Shown: positions 35,602 through 45,245, counted from the stretch's first letter. The stretch is 64,000 bases of DNA from Cyclobacteriaceae bacterium YHN15 (GCA_003797895.1 RKQB01000001.1:697822-761821), one strand, 5' to 3'. The notes: generated by a model not told the origin, from the sequence alone. Translations and numbers: made by a program.

Positions 35602-37512
35602 TTGGAAGATAAGGCCTACCATATTCTAAAAACTGTATTTGGGTACAGTGAATTCAGGCCAGTTCAACTTGATATCGTACTTTCAGTTCTGGATGGTAAG
35701 GATAGTTTAGCCCTCTTGCCGACAGGAGGAGGAAAATCTATTTGTTTTCAGGTTCCAGCTTTGGTCAAAGATGGAATATGTGTGGTCATTAGTCCTTTGA
35801 TTGCACTGATGAAGGATCAAGTGGATAATCTCAGAAAAAAAGGTGTTTTGGCTGCAGCAATCTATTCAGGAATGGGAAAGAGGGAGATTGATACCGTCCT
35901 TGATAATTGTATTTATGGTAATTATAAGTTTTTGTATGTATCCCCCGAAAGGTTAAAGACAGAGATTTTCATAGAGCGTTTCAAAAGGATGAAGGTCAAT
36001 CTCATCGCCGTTGATGAGGCACATTGTATTTCCCAATGGGGGTATGACTTTCGGCCGCCCTACCTTGAAATTGCTGCCATCAGACCACATCACCCGGATA
36101 TCCCATGCATTGCGCTTACTGCCTCTGCTACGGTTCAGGTTAGGGAAGACATCATTGAGAAGTTGGAATTAAAGAATCCCCGGATTTTTGTAAAGTCATT
36201 CTCCAGAAAGAACCTGAGTTATAGCGTAAGAATGGTAGAAAATAAACTGGAGAAAGCAATTGAAATTTTCAATAAAGTTTCCGGATCAGCCATTGTTTAT
36301 TTGAGGAATAGAAAAGGGACAAAAGAGGTAGCTTCAATTTTAAACCAATTGGGAATTTCCTCCACTTTTTATCATGCAGGTTTGGATAACATCACCAGGG
36401 AAAAAAGACAATTAGAGTGGAAAACTAATAGGGTTAGGGTAATGGTCGCCACCAATGCTTTCGGGATGGGAATTGATAAACCGGACGTGCGCTTGGTAGT
36501 TCACTTGGATTTACCAGAAAACCTCGAGAATTATTACCAGGAAGCGGGTAGGGCAGGAAGAGATGAAAAAAGGGCCTTCGCTGTTTTACTATCCAATGAA
36601 CAGGATATGATCGCTTTGGAAGAAAGGGCTAAACAGGCATATCCACCAATTGATTTTCTGAAAAGAATTTACCAGAGTCTTGCAAATTATTATAGGATGG
36701 CGGTGGGCAGTGGGTATTTGTCCAGTTTTGATTTTGACATATCTACTTTTGCTTCTACCTATAATCTGGAGGTCCTTCTTACCTACAATGCCATCAAAGT
36801 GCTACAGGAAGAAGGTCTGGTTGAACTTAACGAAAGTTTTTTTAACCCTTCCTCTTTACATTTTTTGGTGAATCAATCCAAATTGTACGAATTTCAAATC
36901 GCCAATGCCAAACTTGATCCTTTGATCAAATTATTGTTGCGGACTTATGGGGGGGAATTGTTTGTGGAGTTTATTAAAATTCAGGAAGGTAAATTATCCA
37001 AATCACTGAATCTTTCTGAAAAGGATTTGATTCATATGTTGGAACAACTCGATAACTTAGGGATTTTAGCCTATAGTAAAAGGAAAGACAAGCCTCAGAT
37101 TACATTTCTCACGGAAAGGCTGGATGCAGGAAAATTGCCTTTAGATCATAAAAGAATTGAATTGAGGAAACAAAATACTGTGAATAAGGCCGAATCTATG
37201 GTGGCTTATGTTAAAAATCCGAAATTATGTAGAGCAATTCAGCTTTCATCTTATTTTGGAGAGGAATCCGATGATTTTTGCGGTATTTGTGATGTTTGTC
37301 TTGAAAGGATAAAAAAGGAATTCCGTTACCAAAATCAAGTTAGGGAAAAGATCATTCAAACTTTACGTGCGGGATTATTGTTTTCTATGCATAATATCCA
37401 GGAAGTGCCAGGATTAAAGAATGACGAAGATACCATTTCCACATTGCGTGAGTTGGAAGAGGAAGGAATGATAGTGGCTGACTTAAATGGTGTTTATAAA
37501 CTGAAAAATTAA
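35602..37512 (+). CDS. recQ: ATP-dependent DNA helicase RecQ
   Basis: A 636-residue superfamily 2 helicase that unwinds 3'-5' during recombination repair. It starts with TTG, one base after the hydratase stop. Motif I is LLPTGGGKSICFQVPAL, motif II AVDEAHCISQWGYDFRPPY, motif III ALTASAT and motif VI YYQEAGRAGRDEKR. The zinc-binding cysteines are CRAIQLSSYFG and FCGICDVC. No HRDC domain follows the winged-helix region; the C-terminus is short. It overlaps the next gene by one base. Confidence 0.94.
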   Translation: MEDKAYHILKTVFGYSEFRPVQLDIVLSVLDGKDSLALLPTGGGKSICFQVPALVKDGICVVISPLIALMKDQVDNLRKKGVLAAAIYSGMGKREIDTVLDNCIYGNYKFLYVSPERLKTEIFIERFKRMKVNLIAVDEAHCISQWGYDFRPPYLEIAAIRPHHPDIPCIALTASATVQVREDIIEKLELKNPRIFVKSFSRKNLSYSVRMVENKLEKAIEIFNKVSGSAIVYLRNRKGTKEVASILNQLGISSTFYHAGLDNITREKRQLEWKTNRVRVMVATNAFGMGIDKPDVRLVVHLDLPENLENYYQEAGRAGRDEKRAFAVLLSNEQDMIALEERAKQAYPPIDFLKRIYQSLANYYRMAVGSGYLSSFDFDISTFASTYNLEVLLTYNAIKVLQEEGLVELNESFFNPSSLHFLVNQSKLYEFQIANAKLDPLIKLLLRTYGGELFVEFIKIQEGKLSKSLNLSEKDLIHMLEQLDNLGILAYSKRKDKPQITFLTERLDAGKLPLDHKRIELRKQNTVNKAESMVAYVKNPKLCRAIQLSSYFGEESDDFCGICDVCLERIKKEFRYQNQVREKIIQTLRAGLLFSMHNIQEVPGLKNDEDTISTLRELEEEGMIVADLNGVYKLKN

Positions 37513-38105
37513 TGTCTTCATTTATTGATGATATTTTAGGAAAACTTTTCCCAAAGAAGTCCAAACCTATTAATATCAAGGAAAATTTTAAACAGACGAT
37601 AATTGACCAAGAGGAGACTGATTCTTGGATGATCTCAGAGGAAGGCCTGACTTTGAATGAGCTAATAGCCAAAAACTACCACTTTAAAAAATCAGGGATA
37701 AATAGCCATCCAGAAGTACATATCCTAAATTCTCCCTACGCCAATGGTTTTGCTTTTTCTTATGATTTGCCTTTTAATGAAAAAACTTTTTCCCATATTT
37801 TCTTTGCATTTGGCCGCCGAATGTTAGATTTGGGATATCGTCGGGTAAGTTTGGACAGAAAAATTGAGGAAATCAATGATGATGTCAAAACCACCGAAAA
37901 GCAATATTTCAAACCTCCTTTGAGCAATGTGGACTTTACTCAAAAAATTGACCAGCTTTTTGGAAATGTGAGTATTGAAAAAGTGAGTATTAACGAAAAA
38001 CCCAGTTTTATCAAAGTCCTGGTTACTGTATATTCAGATCACATGTATCAAAAGGCAAGGCCTTTTGATCAGTTTATCGAAGAGTTATTTGAAAAAAAGC
38101 TATAG
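37512..38105 (+). CDS. Protein of unknown function between recQ and NUDIX genes
   Basis: A 197-residue soluble protein. It opens with an amphipathic stretch, SSFIDDILGKLFPKKSKP, continues with acidic and aromatic segments (SPYANGFAFSYDLPF, FFAFGRRMLDLGYRRVS) and ends with FDQFIEELFEKKL. No signal peptide, membrane segment or known motif is seen. The ATG overlaps the recQ stop by one base and the next gene starts one base after its stop, so it is an integral part of this operon. Function cannot be inferred. Confidence 0.7.
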   Translation: MSSFIDDILGKLFPKKSKPINIKENFKQTIIDQEETDSWMISEEGLTLNELIAKNYHFKKSGINSHPEVHILNSPYANGFAFSYDLPFNEKTFSHIFFAFGRRMLDLGYRRVSLDRKIEEINDDVKTTEKQYFKPPLSNVDFTQKIDQLFGNVSIEKVSINEKPSFIKVLVTVYSDHMYQKARPFDQFIEELFEKKL

Positions 38106-38106
38106 C

Positions 38107-38658
38107 ATGAACAGACATTCATTGAGAACCAGCCTTGAAAAATACAGGACTCCATTTGAGGAAGAATCCCCCTTTATAAAGGATTTTGTTGACCTTACTT
38201 ATGATGATCTGGCTTTTGTAAGAGAAAGATTACAGGGTCATTTTACCGGTTCAGCCTGGATAGTAAATAAAATGAGAACGCATACTTTGTTGACCCTGCA
38301 CCGAAAATTAAATAGATGGCTGCAATTGGGAGGACATGCTGATGGTAATGAAAACTTGCTGGAGGTAGCAATGATGGAGGCAAAAGAAGAAAGTGGTTTG
38401 ACATCTTTAAGATTTGTTGATCCAGGAATATTTGATATTGACCGGCATTTGATCCCTGAAAAATCGGATGTACCAGAACATTTTCATTACGACGTCAGAT
38501 TCCTGATAGAAGCCGAAATGAATGAACCTTTGGTTATTTCTGAAGAAAGTAAAGAATTGGCCTGGATTCCTTTTGATTCTGTAGGGTATCTTGTGGGGCA
38601 AAATCCCTCTATCCTCAGAATGTTGGAAAAAACAAGTAGATCAGAAATTTTACTTTGA
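38107..38658 (+). CDS. NUDIX hydrolase with a divergent NUDIX box
   Basis: A 183-residue NUDIX fold protein. The start at 38107 fits the one-base gap to the preceding stop; the longer in-frame ORF only adds codons inside that gene. The box begins GHADGNENLLEVAM and ends MEAKEESGL, matching GX5EX7REUXEEXGU except that the arginine is methionine. The EE pair that binds magnesium is kept. Substrates of this group are nucleoside diphosphate derivatives; the exact one is unknown. Confidence 0.85.
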   Translation: MNRHSLRTSLEKYRTPFEEESPFIKDFVDLTYDDLAFVRERLQGHFTGSAWIVNKMRTHTLLTLHRKLNRWLQLGGHADGNENLLEVAMMEAKEESGLTSLRFVDPGIFDIDRHLIPEKSDVPEHFHYDVRFLIEAEMNEPLVISEESKELAWIPFDSVGYLVGQNPSILRMLEKTSRSEILL

Positions 38659-38679
38659 CTGTAGAATATGATTTTCTAG

Positions 38680-39117
38680 ATGGAAAAATATTTACCGGAG
38701 GATGTAAAATCCTCTTTTTCTTTTTCAGTGCCTGTTCAGATCCGTTTTTCGGATATAGATGGATATATGCATGTAAATAATGGGATTTATTTCAGTTATC
38801 TAGAGCATGCAAGAGCCTACTACCTGTATAAAGTATGCAATTGGGATGTAATGGAAACCGGCACTGTCGTCGCCAATATCAATATTGATTACAGGACTCC
38901 AATCCATATAAAGGACAAGCCAAAGGTATTTGTGAAGTGTGTTCATATTGGCAACACCTCATTTGTCCTGGAACAAGTGATTATGGGAGAGAATGATAAG
39001 GGAGAGATTATAATTTTTGCACAGGCTTCTACAACAATGGTGTCCGTGGATATGCTTACCATGCGTCCAGTCTCCGTTCCCGAAATCTATGCAGCAAAAA
39101 TGAGAGGGTTCACCTGA
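38680..39117 (+). CDS. Acyl-CoA thioesterase, 4HBT (hotdog) family
   Basis: A 145-residue single-hotdog protein. The family motif DIDGYMHVNNGIYFSYLEHA at about residues 25-45 and the strand IDYRTPIHIKDKPKVFVKC place it with 4-hydroxybenzoyl-CoA thioesterase-like enzymes such as YbgC/FcbC that hydrolyse acyl-CoA. The usual aspartate is the D of SDIDGY. It starts 21 bases after the NUDIX stop and is the last gene of the five-gene unit beginning at 34824. Confidence 0.88.
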   Translation: MEKYLPEDVKSSFSFSVPVQIRFSDIDGYMHVNNGIYFSYLEHARAYYLYKVCNWDVMETGTVVANINIDYRTPIHIKDKPKVFVKCVHIGNTSFVLEQVIMGENDKGEIIIFAQASTTMVSVDMLTMRPVSVPEIYAAKMRGFT

Positions 39118-39134
39118 TAACAGGTATTATTGTT

Positions 39135-39142
39135 TATCTTTG
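39135..39142 (+). promoter_or_regulatory. -7 box of the TPR lipoprotein gene
   Basis: TATCTTTG matches TAnnTTTG and ends 18 bases before the GTG at 39161. It overlaps a possible upstream TTG start at 39140, which therefore cannot be used by this transcript. No clear -33 TTG is seen. Confidence 0.5.
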
Positions 39143-39160
39143 CCCGAAAATTTACATAAA

Positions 39161-39871
39161 GTGAGAAAGAATTTATTTTGGATGGCCATGTTGTTTTTGA
39201 TTTGGTCTTGCAGTCCATCTGAACAGGAGTTATTTGATGAAGGGCTTAGGTTGATGGAAGCTAATCAATACCAAAAGGCAATTGAGTATTTCGATAGGGT
39301 TCTTGAAAAGAATTCAGCGCATACCTCGGCACAAAATGCAAAAGGCGTGGCTCTTTATCAACAGGGGAAATTTGATGAAGCAATCATTTCATTTACCAAA
39401 TCCCTTGAAATTGATCCTAATTCATATAAACCCTTTTTTAATCGGGGAAATGCGTATTTGGAAAAGAAAGCGTTCAAAGAAGCACTGCTTGACTATAATA
39501 TGGCAAATGGTTTAGATCCACAACAAATAGATGTCTATTATAATAGAGGCTTGTCTTTGCTGGGATTGGAGGAATATGAGGATGCTATATTTGATTTTGA
39601 TGTGGTGCTTCAGGCAAACCCTGATCAGGCACTGGCCCAATTCAATAAGGCAAAAGCGCAATTGGGTAACAATGATCCTGTAGGAGCAGTAGAATCCCTG
39701 TTCAATACAGTCAACTTGGATAATAGAAATGGCGCTGCTTATTACCTTTTGGGAGTTACTCAGATGAGTGCTTTTGGGCAAAAAGAAGATGGTTGTGCGA
39801 ATTTGAAAATGGCCTTGAGCCTTGGTTTTACGGAAGCGAAAAGCTGGGTTGATGATTTTTGTCAAGACTGA
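39161..39871 (+). CDS. TPR-repeat lipoprotein
   Basis: A 236-residue lipoprotein with signal VRKNLFWMAMLFLIWSC, cysteine at 17, read from GTG. The mature protein contains about six tetratricopeptide repeats (LMEANQYQKAIEYFDRVL, YQQGKFDEAIISFTKSLEID, LLGLEEYEDAIFDFDVVL), which make a scaffold for protein contacts, probably on the periplasmic face of the outer or inner membrane. Its partners are unknown. Its stop TGA overlaps the next ATG (TGATG). Confidence 0.85.
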   Translation: MRKNLFWMAMLFLIWSCSPSEQELFDEGLRLMEANQYQKAIEYFDRVLEKNSAHTSAQNAKGVALYQQGKFDEAIISFTKSLEIDPNSYKPFFNRGNAYLEKKAFKEALLDYNMANGLDPQQIDVYYNRGLSLLGLEEYEDAIFDFDVVLQANPDQALAQFNKAKAQLGNNDPVGAVESLFNTVNLDNRNGAAYYLLGVTQMSAFGQKEDGCANLKMALSLGFTEAKSWVDDFCQD

Positions 39872-40848
39872 TGGCGGAAATAGGTAAGGATATTTTTAGG
39901 GCAAAATCAATTTTGGAGCAGGGAGATCTGGTAGGGATCCCCACTGAGACTGTTTATGGTTTGGCAGGCAATGCGCTTAACCCTGATGCAGTCACAAAGA
40001 TTTTTGCTGTGAAAAACAGGCCAAATTTTGATCCATTGATTTTACATACCCATGCTTTGGAAAAAGTTTATGACTTTACGATAGAGATTCCTGATCCCCT
40101 TCTAAAACTAGCACAAAGATATTGGCCGGGGCCTCTTACACTTCTATTGCCAAAAAAGGAGCTCGTTCCGGATTTGGTAACAAGCGGGCTGGATCAAGTG
40201 GCTGTAAGGGTCCCAAACCACCCTCTCACCAGAGAATTATTATCTGTACTTGACTTCCCTTTGGCGGCTCCAAGTGCCAATCCATTTGGTTATATCAGTC
40301 CGACGAAGGCAAGCCACGTAAATGACCAACTTGGGAATAAAATCCCATATATTCTGGATGGAGGCAGTTGCCATGTCGGATTGGAAAGCACCATAGTAGG
40401 AATGGAAGGAGATAAGGTCATGATTTATAGATTGGGGGGATTGGATGTAAGTGCCATAGAAAAGGTGGTAGGAAAAGTACAGGTAATGGCCCATTCAAGT
40501 AGTAATCCCAAATCACCTGGAATGCTTAAAAGTCATTATGCTCCCCAAAAACCCGTTATTTTGGGAGATTTGGAAGAACTGGTGAAAGATTACTTAAAAA
40601 AGGGGGTTCCGTTTGCTGTTCTATCTTATTGCAGGGAGTTTCCGGGTTTGCCACAATCTTTCCAGATACAATTAAGCCTGCAAAAGGATATGTCGGAAGC
40701 CGCAAAAAAACTTTTTGACGCCATGAGAACTTTGGATAGCTTAGATGTTTCCGTAATTTTAGCAGAACTTTTACCTGATGAGGGTTTAGGAAGAGCAATA
40801 AATGACAGGCTTAGGCGTGCATCAGCTGGTGAAGAAGGGAAATATTAA
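39871..40848 (+). CDS. Threonylcarbamoyl-AMP synthase, Sua5 type
   Basis: A 325-residue protein of the Sua5/YciO/YrdC family that makes threonylcarbamoyl-AMP for the t6A37 tRNA modification. The start at 39871 is the ATG overlapping the TPR stop; an earlier TTG is inside that gene. The YrdC domain shows VGIPTETVYGLAGNA, PLAAPSANPFGYISPTKASH and GLESTIVGM. The C-terminal Sua5 domain (about 215-325) distinguishes it from short YrdC. The lysine/arginine KxR-like ligands of the active site (KNRPNFDPL) are present. Confidence 0.93.
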   Translation: MAEIGKDIFRAKSILEQGDLVGIPTETVYGLAGNALNPDAVTKIFAVKNRPNFDPLILHTHALEKVYDFTIEIPDPLLKLAQRYWPGPLTLLLPKKELVPDLVTSGLDQVAVRVPNHPLTRELLSVLDFPLAAPSANPFGYISPTKASHVNDQLGNKIPYILDGGSCHVGLESTIVGMEGDKVMIYRLGGLDVSAIEKVVGKVQVMAHSSSNPKSPGMLKSHYAPQKPVILGDLEELVKDYLKKGVPFAVLSYCREFPGLPQSFQIQLSLQKDMSEAAKKLFDAMRTLDSLDVSVILAELLPDEGLGRAINDRLRRASAGEEGKY

Positions 40849-40965
40849 ATATTTAATTTATTTCTTCATTTGCAAAAATGAAAATATGATAATGTGTGAA
40901 TTGGTTTGAAATTAAAAAGACCAACCGATTTTATTCTTACTCAAACCTTTTAAATAAAATAAAAT

Positions 40966-42165
40966 ATGAGCAACAGAATCAAAAGTGTAGAGAACCTTGA
41001 TTTTAAAGGCAAAAAGGCATTGATAAGGGTGGACTTTAATGTTCCATTAGATGAGCATCAAAATGTCTCCGATGATACAAGAATCCGGGCTGCCGTTCCG
41101 ACCATAGAAAAAATCCTGAAAGACGGGGGATCCGTAATTTTGATGTCCCACTTGGGAAGACCTAAAGATGGTCCCACGGATAAATATTCACTGCGTCATG
41201 TAGTAGTAAGCCTTCAGAAATTATTGGGTAAGCCTGTCAAATTCGCTCCTGACTGTATTGGTAAAGAAGCGGAAAATCTTGCCATGGGGCTTCAGCCAGG
41301 AGAAGTGTTATTATTGGAAAATCTCCGATTTTATAAAGAAGAAGAGAAAGGGGATGAGGCTTTTGCCGAGAAACTTTCAAAATTGGGAGATGTATATGTC
41401 AACGATGCATTTGGAACAGCGCACAGGGCACATGCATCTACTGCTGTGATAGCAAAGTTTTTTAATACCAAAGCAACTGGTTTTTTAATGCTTTCAGAAC
41501 TTGAAAATGCAGATAAGGTTCTTGAAAAACCGGACAGGCCTTATACCGCTATTATGGGTGGGGCCAAAATATCAGATAAAATCCTGATCATTGAAAGATT
41601 ACTGGACAAGGTGGACAATCTGATAATTGGAGGAGGGATGTCTTATACTTTCTCTAAGGCAAAAGGAGGAAAAATTGGAGACTCACTTTGCGAAGAAGAT
41701 AAACTTGACTATGTATTGGATTTGATGAAAAAGGCTGAACAAAAGGGAGTTGAAATTATTCTTCCTTTGGATACAGTCACCTCCAAAGCTTTTGCCAATG
41801 ATGCAGATCAAGGATTGGCCAAAGCAGGTGAAATTCCTGATGGTTGGATGGGCTTGGATATTGGACCGGAAACAAGAGAATTATTTGCCGATGTCATTAA
41901 AAACTCTAAAACAATTCTTTGGAATGGGCCTATGGGAGTATTTGAAATGAGTAGTTTTTTACATGGAACTGTAGCAGTGGCAGAAGCTATTGCCGAAGCA
42001 ACAGAAAAAGGAGCATTTTCCTTGATAGGTGGAGGAGATTCTGCAGCTGCTGTAAATAAGTTCGGTTTTGGAGACAAAGTCTCTTATGTTTCGACAGGAG
42101 GAGGAGCGTTGCTCGAACATATGGAAGGAAAGGTGCTCCCAGGAGTAGCGGCACTAATGCCATAA
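40966..42165 (+). CDS. pgk: Phosphoglycerate kinase
   Basis: A 399-residue glycolytic kinase that interconverts 1,3-bisphosphoglycerate and 3-phosphoglycerate with ADP/ATP. The N-terminal substrate motif is [14 protein letters not shown], with the arginine-containing loop [10 protein letters not shown] and the [15 protein letters not shown] segment. The hinge and ATP-binding part has [30 protein letters not shown] and GGGDSAAAV. It is monocistronic, and a terminator follows 21 bases after the stop. Confidence 0.97.
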   Translation: MSNRIKSVENLDFKGKKALIRVDFNVPLDEHQNVSDDTRIRAAVPTIEKILKDGGSVILMSHLGRPKDGPTDKYSLRHVVVSLQKLLGKPVKFAPDCIGKEAENLAMGLQPGEVLLLENLRFYKEEEKGDEAFAEKLSKLGDVYVNDAFGTAHRAHASTAVIAKFFNTKATGFLMLSELENADKVLEKPDRPYTAIMGGAKISDKILIIERLLDKVDNLIIGGGMSYTFSKAKGGKIGDSLCEEDKLDYVLDLMKKAEQKGVEIILPLDTVTSKAFANDADQGLAKAGEIPDGWMGLDIGPETRELFADVIKNSKTILWNGPMGVFEMSSFLHGTVAVAEAIAEATEKGAFSLIGGGDSAAAVNKFGFGDKVSYVSTGGGALLEHMEGKVLPGVAALMP

Positions 42166-42186
42166 TTTAGGATTATCAAAATCAAT

Positions 42187-42213
42187 AAAAAGGCCATATA
42201 ATTGGCCTTTTTA
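42187..42213 (+). terminator. Rho-independent terminator after pgk
   Basis: AAAAAGGCCA and TGGCCTTTTT pair around TATAAT, with T residues after the stem. Confidence 0.85.
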
Positions 42214-42292
42214 TTGGACATCTAATTTTTCTGCACCCTATCCAAAATTTCGCCTATTGACAAAAGATTAATATCTTTGAATATTATTTTCA

Positions 42293-42318
42293 ATTGATAA
42301 ATCGTTTATTTTATCAAT
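42293..42318. repeat. Inverted repeat in the leader of the small lipoprotein gene
   Basis: ATTGATAAA (42293-42301) and TTTATCAAT (42310-42318) are perfect 9-base arms separated by 8 bases. A TATCTTTG -7-like box lies just upstream at 42272-42279, so the dyad would sit in the early transcript or overlap a regulator site. Confidence 0.35.
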
Positions 42319-42358
42319 AATAAGATTTTGGAGTATTTACCTCTTACGACTTTTATTT

Positions 42359-42688
42359 ATGATAAAAATTAAATTTGTAATACTGCTTCTTTTTGCTGGA
42401 TTAACCTCTTCCTGCATGGATGTGGAGAAAATCAGTGGAACCTGTGAAGTTTATGTTGTAATGGAGGATGGATCAGTCCGTTTTTATGAAATGTTTGAGG
42501 ATATCCGTAGAACTAAATCTTCAGGCGTCTTTACTTATAGGGATGAAGAAGGACGGCTATGGTCAATCAACCAAGGAGAGGATGGACAATGGTATTCAAA
42601 AAGCCAGGACGGACCTCCAAAAGTTGTAGAAAAAGTGGTTTGTGGAACTGATGTGTATTTTGAGGAGGAAGAAGAGACCGGATCCTGA
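42359..42688 (+). CDS. Small lipoprotein of unknown function
   Basis: A 109-residue lipoprotein with lipobox LTSSC (cysteine 19). The mature part has two further cysteines (ISGTCEVYVVMED, KVVCGTDVYF) that could form a disulfide, and an acidic tail EEEEETGS. Beta strands predominate. I recognise no family. It is monocistronic, preceded by a 9-base dyad and followed at once by the convergent GH3 gene. Confidence 0.65.
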   Translation: MIKIKFVILLLFAGLTSSCMDVEKISGTCEVYVVMEDGSVRFYEMFEDIRRTKSSGVFTYRDEEGRLWSINQGEDGQWYSKSQDGPPKVVEKVVCGTDVYFEEEEETGS

Positions 42689-42716
42689 TTTGGCCGATCT
42701 CTTTCTTTAAGTTTCA

Positions 42717-45053
42717 TTACTTTTTATACTTTTCAGTTCTGTGATCTTTTATTACTCCACTCCAGTTTAATCCGAAAGCAAAGTCATAAGGGTTGCCAAG
42801 TTCATCTACATGAGATTCCATGTCGTATGGAACATCCTCAAATTGTTCTTCCACGGTTTTCATATTCGCCGGCATTTGAATCGGCAATAGCGCAGACGGT
42901 TCTGCTTTTCCGGAAAGGATATCAAGTATAACCTGGTCCTGAACCCCAAAGTGTAATAGAATTCCATTGACTTCTCTTTCAAATTCATTGAATACCATAG
43001 GGTTTGAGGTATTGACAATTGTAATTACCGGTTTTCCGGACATTGATTTTTTGGTGTCCAGGATAAGCTGTAATTCTTTGAAATTAGCTGCAGTGATGGA
43101 TTTGTTCTTGTAGGTACGGTCCGTTACTTCAGGAGCTATTAGAGGATCCCCGGCCGCAATACTCTTTTTTCTGGCAAATTCTGCTTTGTATGGGCCATAT
43201 TGTAAACTTATTGGTACATAACCTGTACCTCCTTTTTCTCTGTCTTCTGGATCATAACCGGTACCTGATTCGGGATTGCTTACAAAAACCAATGCAAATT
43301 CAGCCTCCTCCGGAGTTTCGACCAGATTAAAGTATTTTCTTGCAATGTCCAAATTGATGGCATCTACCCATTTTTCTTCAGATTTTACACCCCACCAATT
43401 TGTGGTGGATGGGATGAATTTTTTCGGAATAAAAACCTTGCTTTTCTCTCTCAGGGGAAGCACATTTTCTTTGTTTTTTAACAATATTATGGACTTTAAT
43501 TGGGCCTGATAGCCTTCGTCCATAAAAGTTGGGTTTCCAACTGTCTCTTTGGAAATTCTAGGATCCAGATAAGGATTTTCAAATAAACCAGGTTGGAAAA
43601 TATTTCTTAAGAGCCTGACTGCAGACTGCTCAAATCTTGCCCTCATCCATTCATCACCATGATCTTTTACTCCCATTTCATAAGCTTCCAGAACAGGCTT
43701 TATGTCATTATTGCCGCCAAATTGATCTGCTCCGGCCATCAAAACTTTGTAATGTCTATCCGCAATTGATTTATCCTCCATTCCCCATGGTTTGCCCATA
43801 AAAACTTCCGGCTTCGGCCCTTCATTGCCCGTAACCATCCAATCGGTACAGACTACTCCTTCGTAACCGTATTTTCCTCTCAACAAATCTGTGATCAAAT
43901 ATTCATTGTAAGCATTTGCTACATTTTCATTGTTTTTGATATCCTGACCAAATGAAATGGTATAGTAAGGCATCACGGCTGTAGCGGACTTGGTTTTTCC
44001 TTTAAGTTTAAAAGCCCCCTCCGTAAATGGGATCAAATGGTCTTTAAAATTATCACCAGGATATACAGCAAATTTCCCATAGGCAAAATGCGCATCCCTT
44101 CCGCCTTCCTCAGGACCGCCTCCAGGCCAATGTTTTACCATAGCATTGACACTTTGAAAACCCCATCCGTTTGAAATTTCGCTTAATGCATCAGAGCTTT
44201 GAAAGCCATCCACATAAGCCCTTGCCATGTCAGCGGACAAAAATGGGTCCTCCCCAAAGGTGCCCTTTAATCTGTTCCAACGAGGTTCGGTTCCCAAATC
44301 GATTTGTGGGGAAAGCGCTGTAGCTAATCCCAAAGCCCTATATTCAATGGATGCTATTTCTCCAAATCTCTGGACCAAATCAGGATCAAAAGTTGCCGCC
44401 AGACCAAGGGATTCCGGCCACATAGAGATATTCCCACCGGCACCGGCATTATACTCGGTGCTGGCTACAGGTCCATGTCTCGGGTCAGTGCTGTTATTTG
44501 CTGGAATCCCAAAACCCAACCCTTCTACAAATGCCTGGGCGTTGTTGTTCCATGTAGCGGCAACTTCAGGACTTTCTACTCGGGTAATCAATACATGTCT
44601 AAGATTATCCTCAGTCAAAAATTTCTTTTGTTGGTCAGATAAGGAAGAAGCAGGCATACCGCTTTCCGGGAAGGGCTTGCCTTCGTAGGTCCCTGCTCCA
44701 AACCCCCCTGCTGCCGCTGGTATGGATTGGTGTGAACTATACAGCATCAATCCTGCAATTTGTTCAACTGACATGAGAGAAGCCAGGTTTTTTGCTCTTT
44801 CGTCAACGGGCAGTCTCCAGTCCTCGTATCTGTCCAGTTTTCCGTTTTTGTTCAGGTCTTTGAATTTGAGACCCTTTTCATCCAAAATAGTTATTCCTGA
44901 AGAAACCGAATACCCCAAAGTTGGACCATTGGATTGGGATAGGATCTTTATAGAGTCTCCAATTTGAGATTCCGCAACTTCATTTTTTTTACAGGAGAAA
45001 ATAAGCACAGCGCTTATGGCTAAAAGGAAAATTTGGAGATGTCTGGTTTTCAT
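42717..45053 (-). CDS. Glycoside hydrolase family 3 beta-glucosidase, lipoprotein
   Basis: A 778-residue lipoprotein (cysteine 21, IFSCKK) that cleaves terminal beta-linked sugars, most often beta-glucose. The GH3 N-terminal barrel shows TALSPQIDLGTEPRWNR-like loop sequence, the KHWPGGGPEEGGRDAHF substrate loop and the nucleophile D404 in VCTDWMVTG. The C-terminal alpha/beta sandwich begins near residue 520 (SIILLKNKENVLPL). It faces the periplasm or cell surface. It is divergent from the ThuA/sorbosone-dehydrogenase fusion across 192 bases, hinting at shared use of extracellular sugars. Confidence 0.92.
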   Translation of the reverse strand: MKTRHLQIFLLAISAVLIFSCKKNEVAESQIGDSIKILSQSNGPTLGYSVSSGITILDEKGLKFKDLNKNGKLDRYEDWRLPVDERAKNLASLMSVEQIAGLMLYSSHQSIPAAAGGFGAGTYEGKPFPESGMPASSLSDQQKKFLTEDNLRHVLITRVESPEVAATWNNNAQAFVEGLGFGIPANNSTDPRHGPVASTEYNAGAGGNISMWPESLGLAATFDPDLVQRFGEIASIEYRALGLATALSPQIDLGTEPRWNRLKGTFGEDPFLSADMARAYVDGFQSSDALSEISNGWGFQSVNAMVKHWPGGGPEEGGRDAHFAYGKFAVYPGDNFKDHLIPFTEGAFKLKGKTKSATAVMPYYTISFGQDIKNNENVANAYNEYLITDLLRGKYGYEGVVCTDWMVTGNEGPKPEVFMGKPWGMEDKSIADRHYKVLMAGADQFGGNNDIKPVLEAYEMGVKDHGDEWMRARFEQSAVRLLRNIFQPGLFENPYLDPRISKETVGNPTFMDEGYQAQLKSIILLKNKENVLPLREKSKVFIPKKFIPSTTNWWGVKSEEKWVDAINLDIARKYFNLVETPEEAEFALVFVSNPESGTGYDPEDREKGGTGYVPISLQYGPYKAEFARKKSIAAGDPLIAPEVTDRTYKNKSITAANFKELQLILDTKKSMSGKPVITIVNTSNPMVFNEFEREVNGILLHFGVQDQVILDILSGKAEPSALLPIQMPANMKTVEEQFEDVPYDMESHVDELGNPYDFAFGLNWSGVIKDHRTEKYKK

Positions 45054-45245
45054 AGGAGTAAATTTGTTTAAATATAACCATAATGTAAAAAATACATAAT
45101 GATTGCTGGTGATTTAAATTAAATTACTTAATTTTTGGCCTTAAAATCTGAAAAAGAGACCAATCTTAATGGATTGCTGCCTTTTGTATGAATCATCTCA
45201 ATCTCTCAAAAAAAACATATTATATTTCCGGAAAATCAAAAACCT

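Noticed and set aside
39140..39160. TTG start of the TPR lipoprotein at 39140
   Set aside because: It lies in the -7 box; GTG at 39161 gives a proper lipobox.
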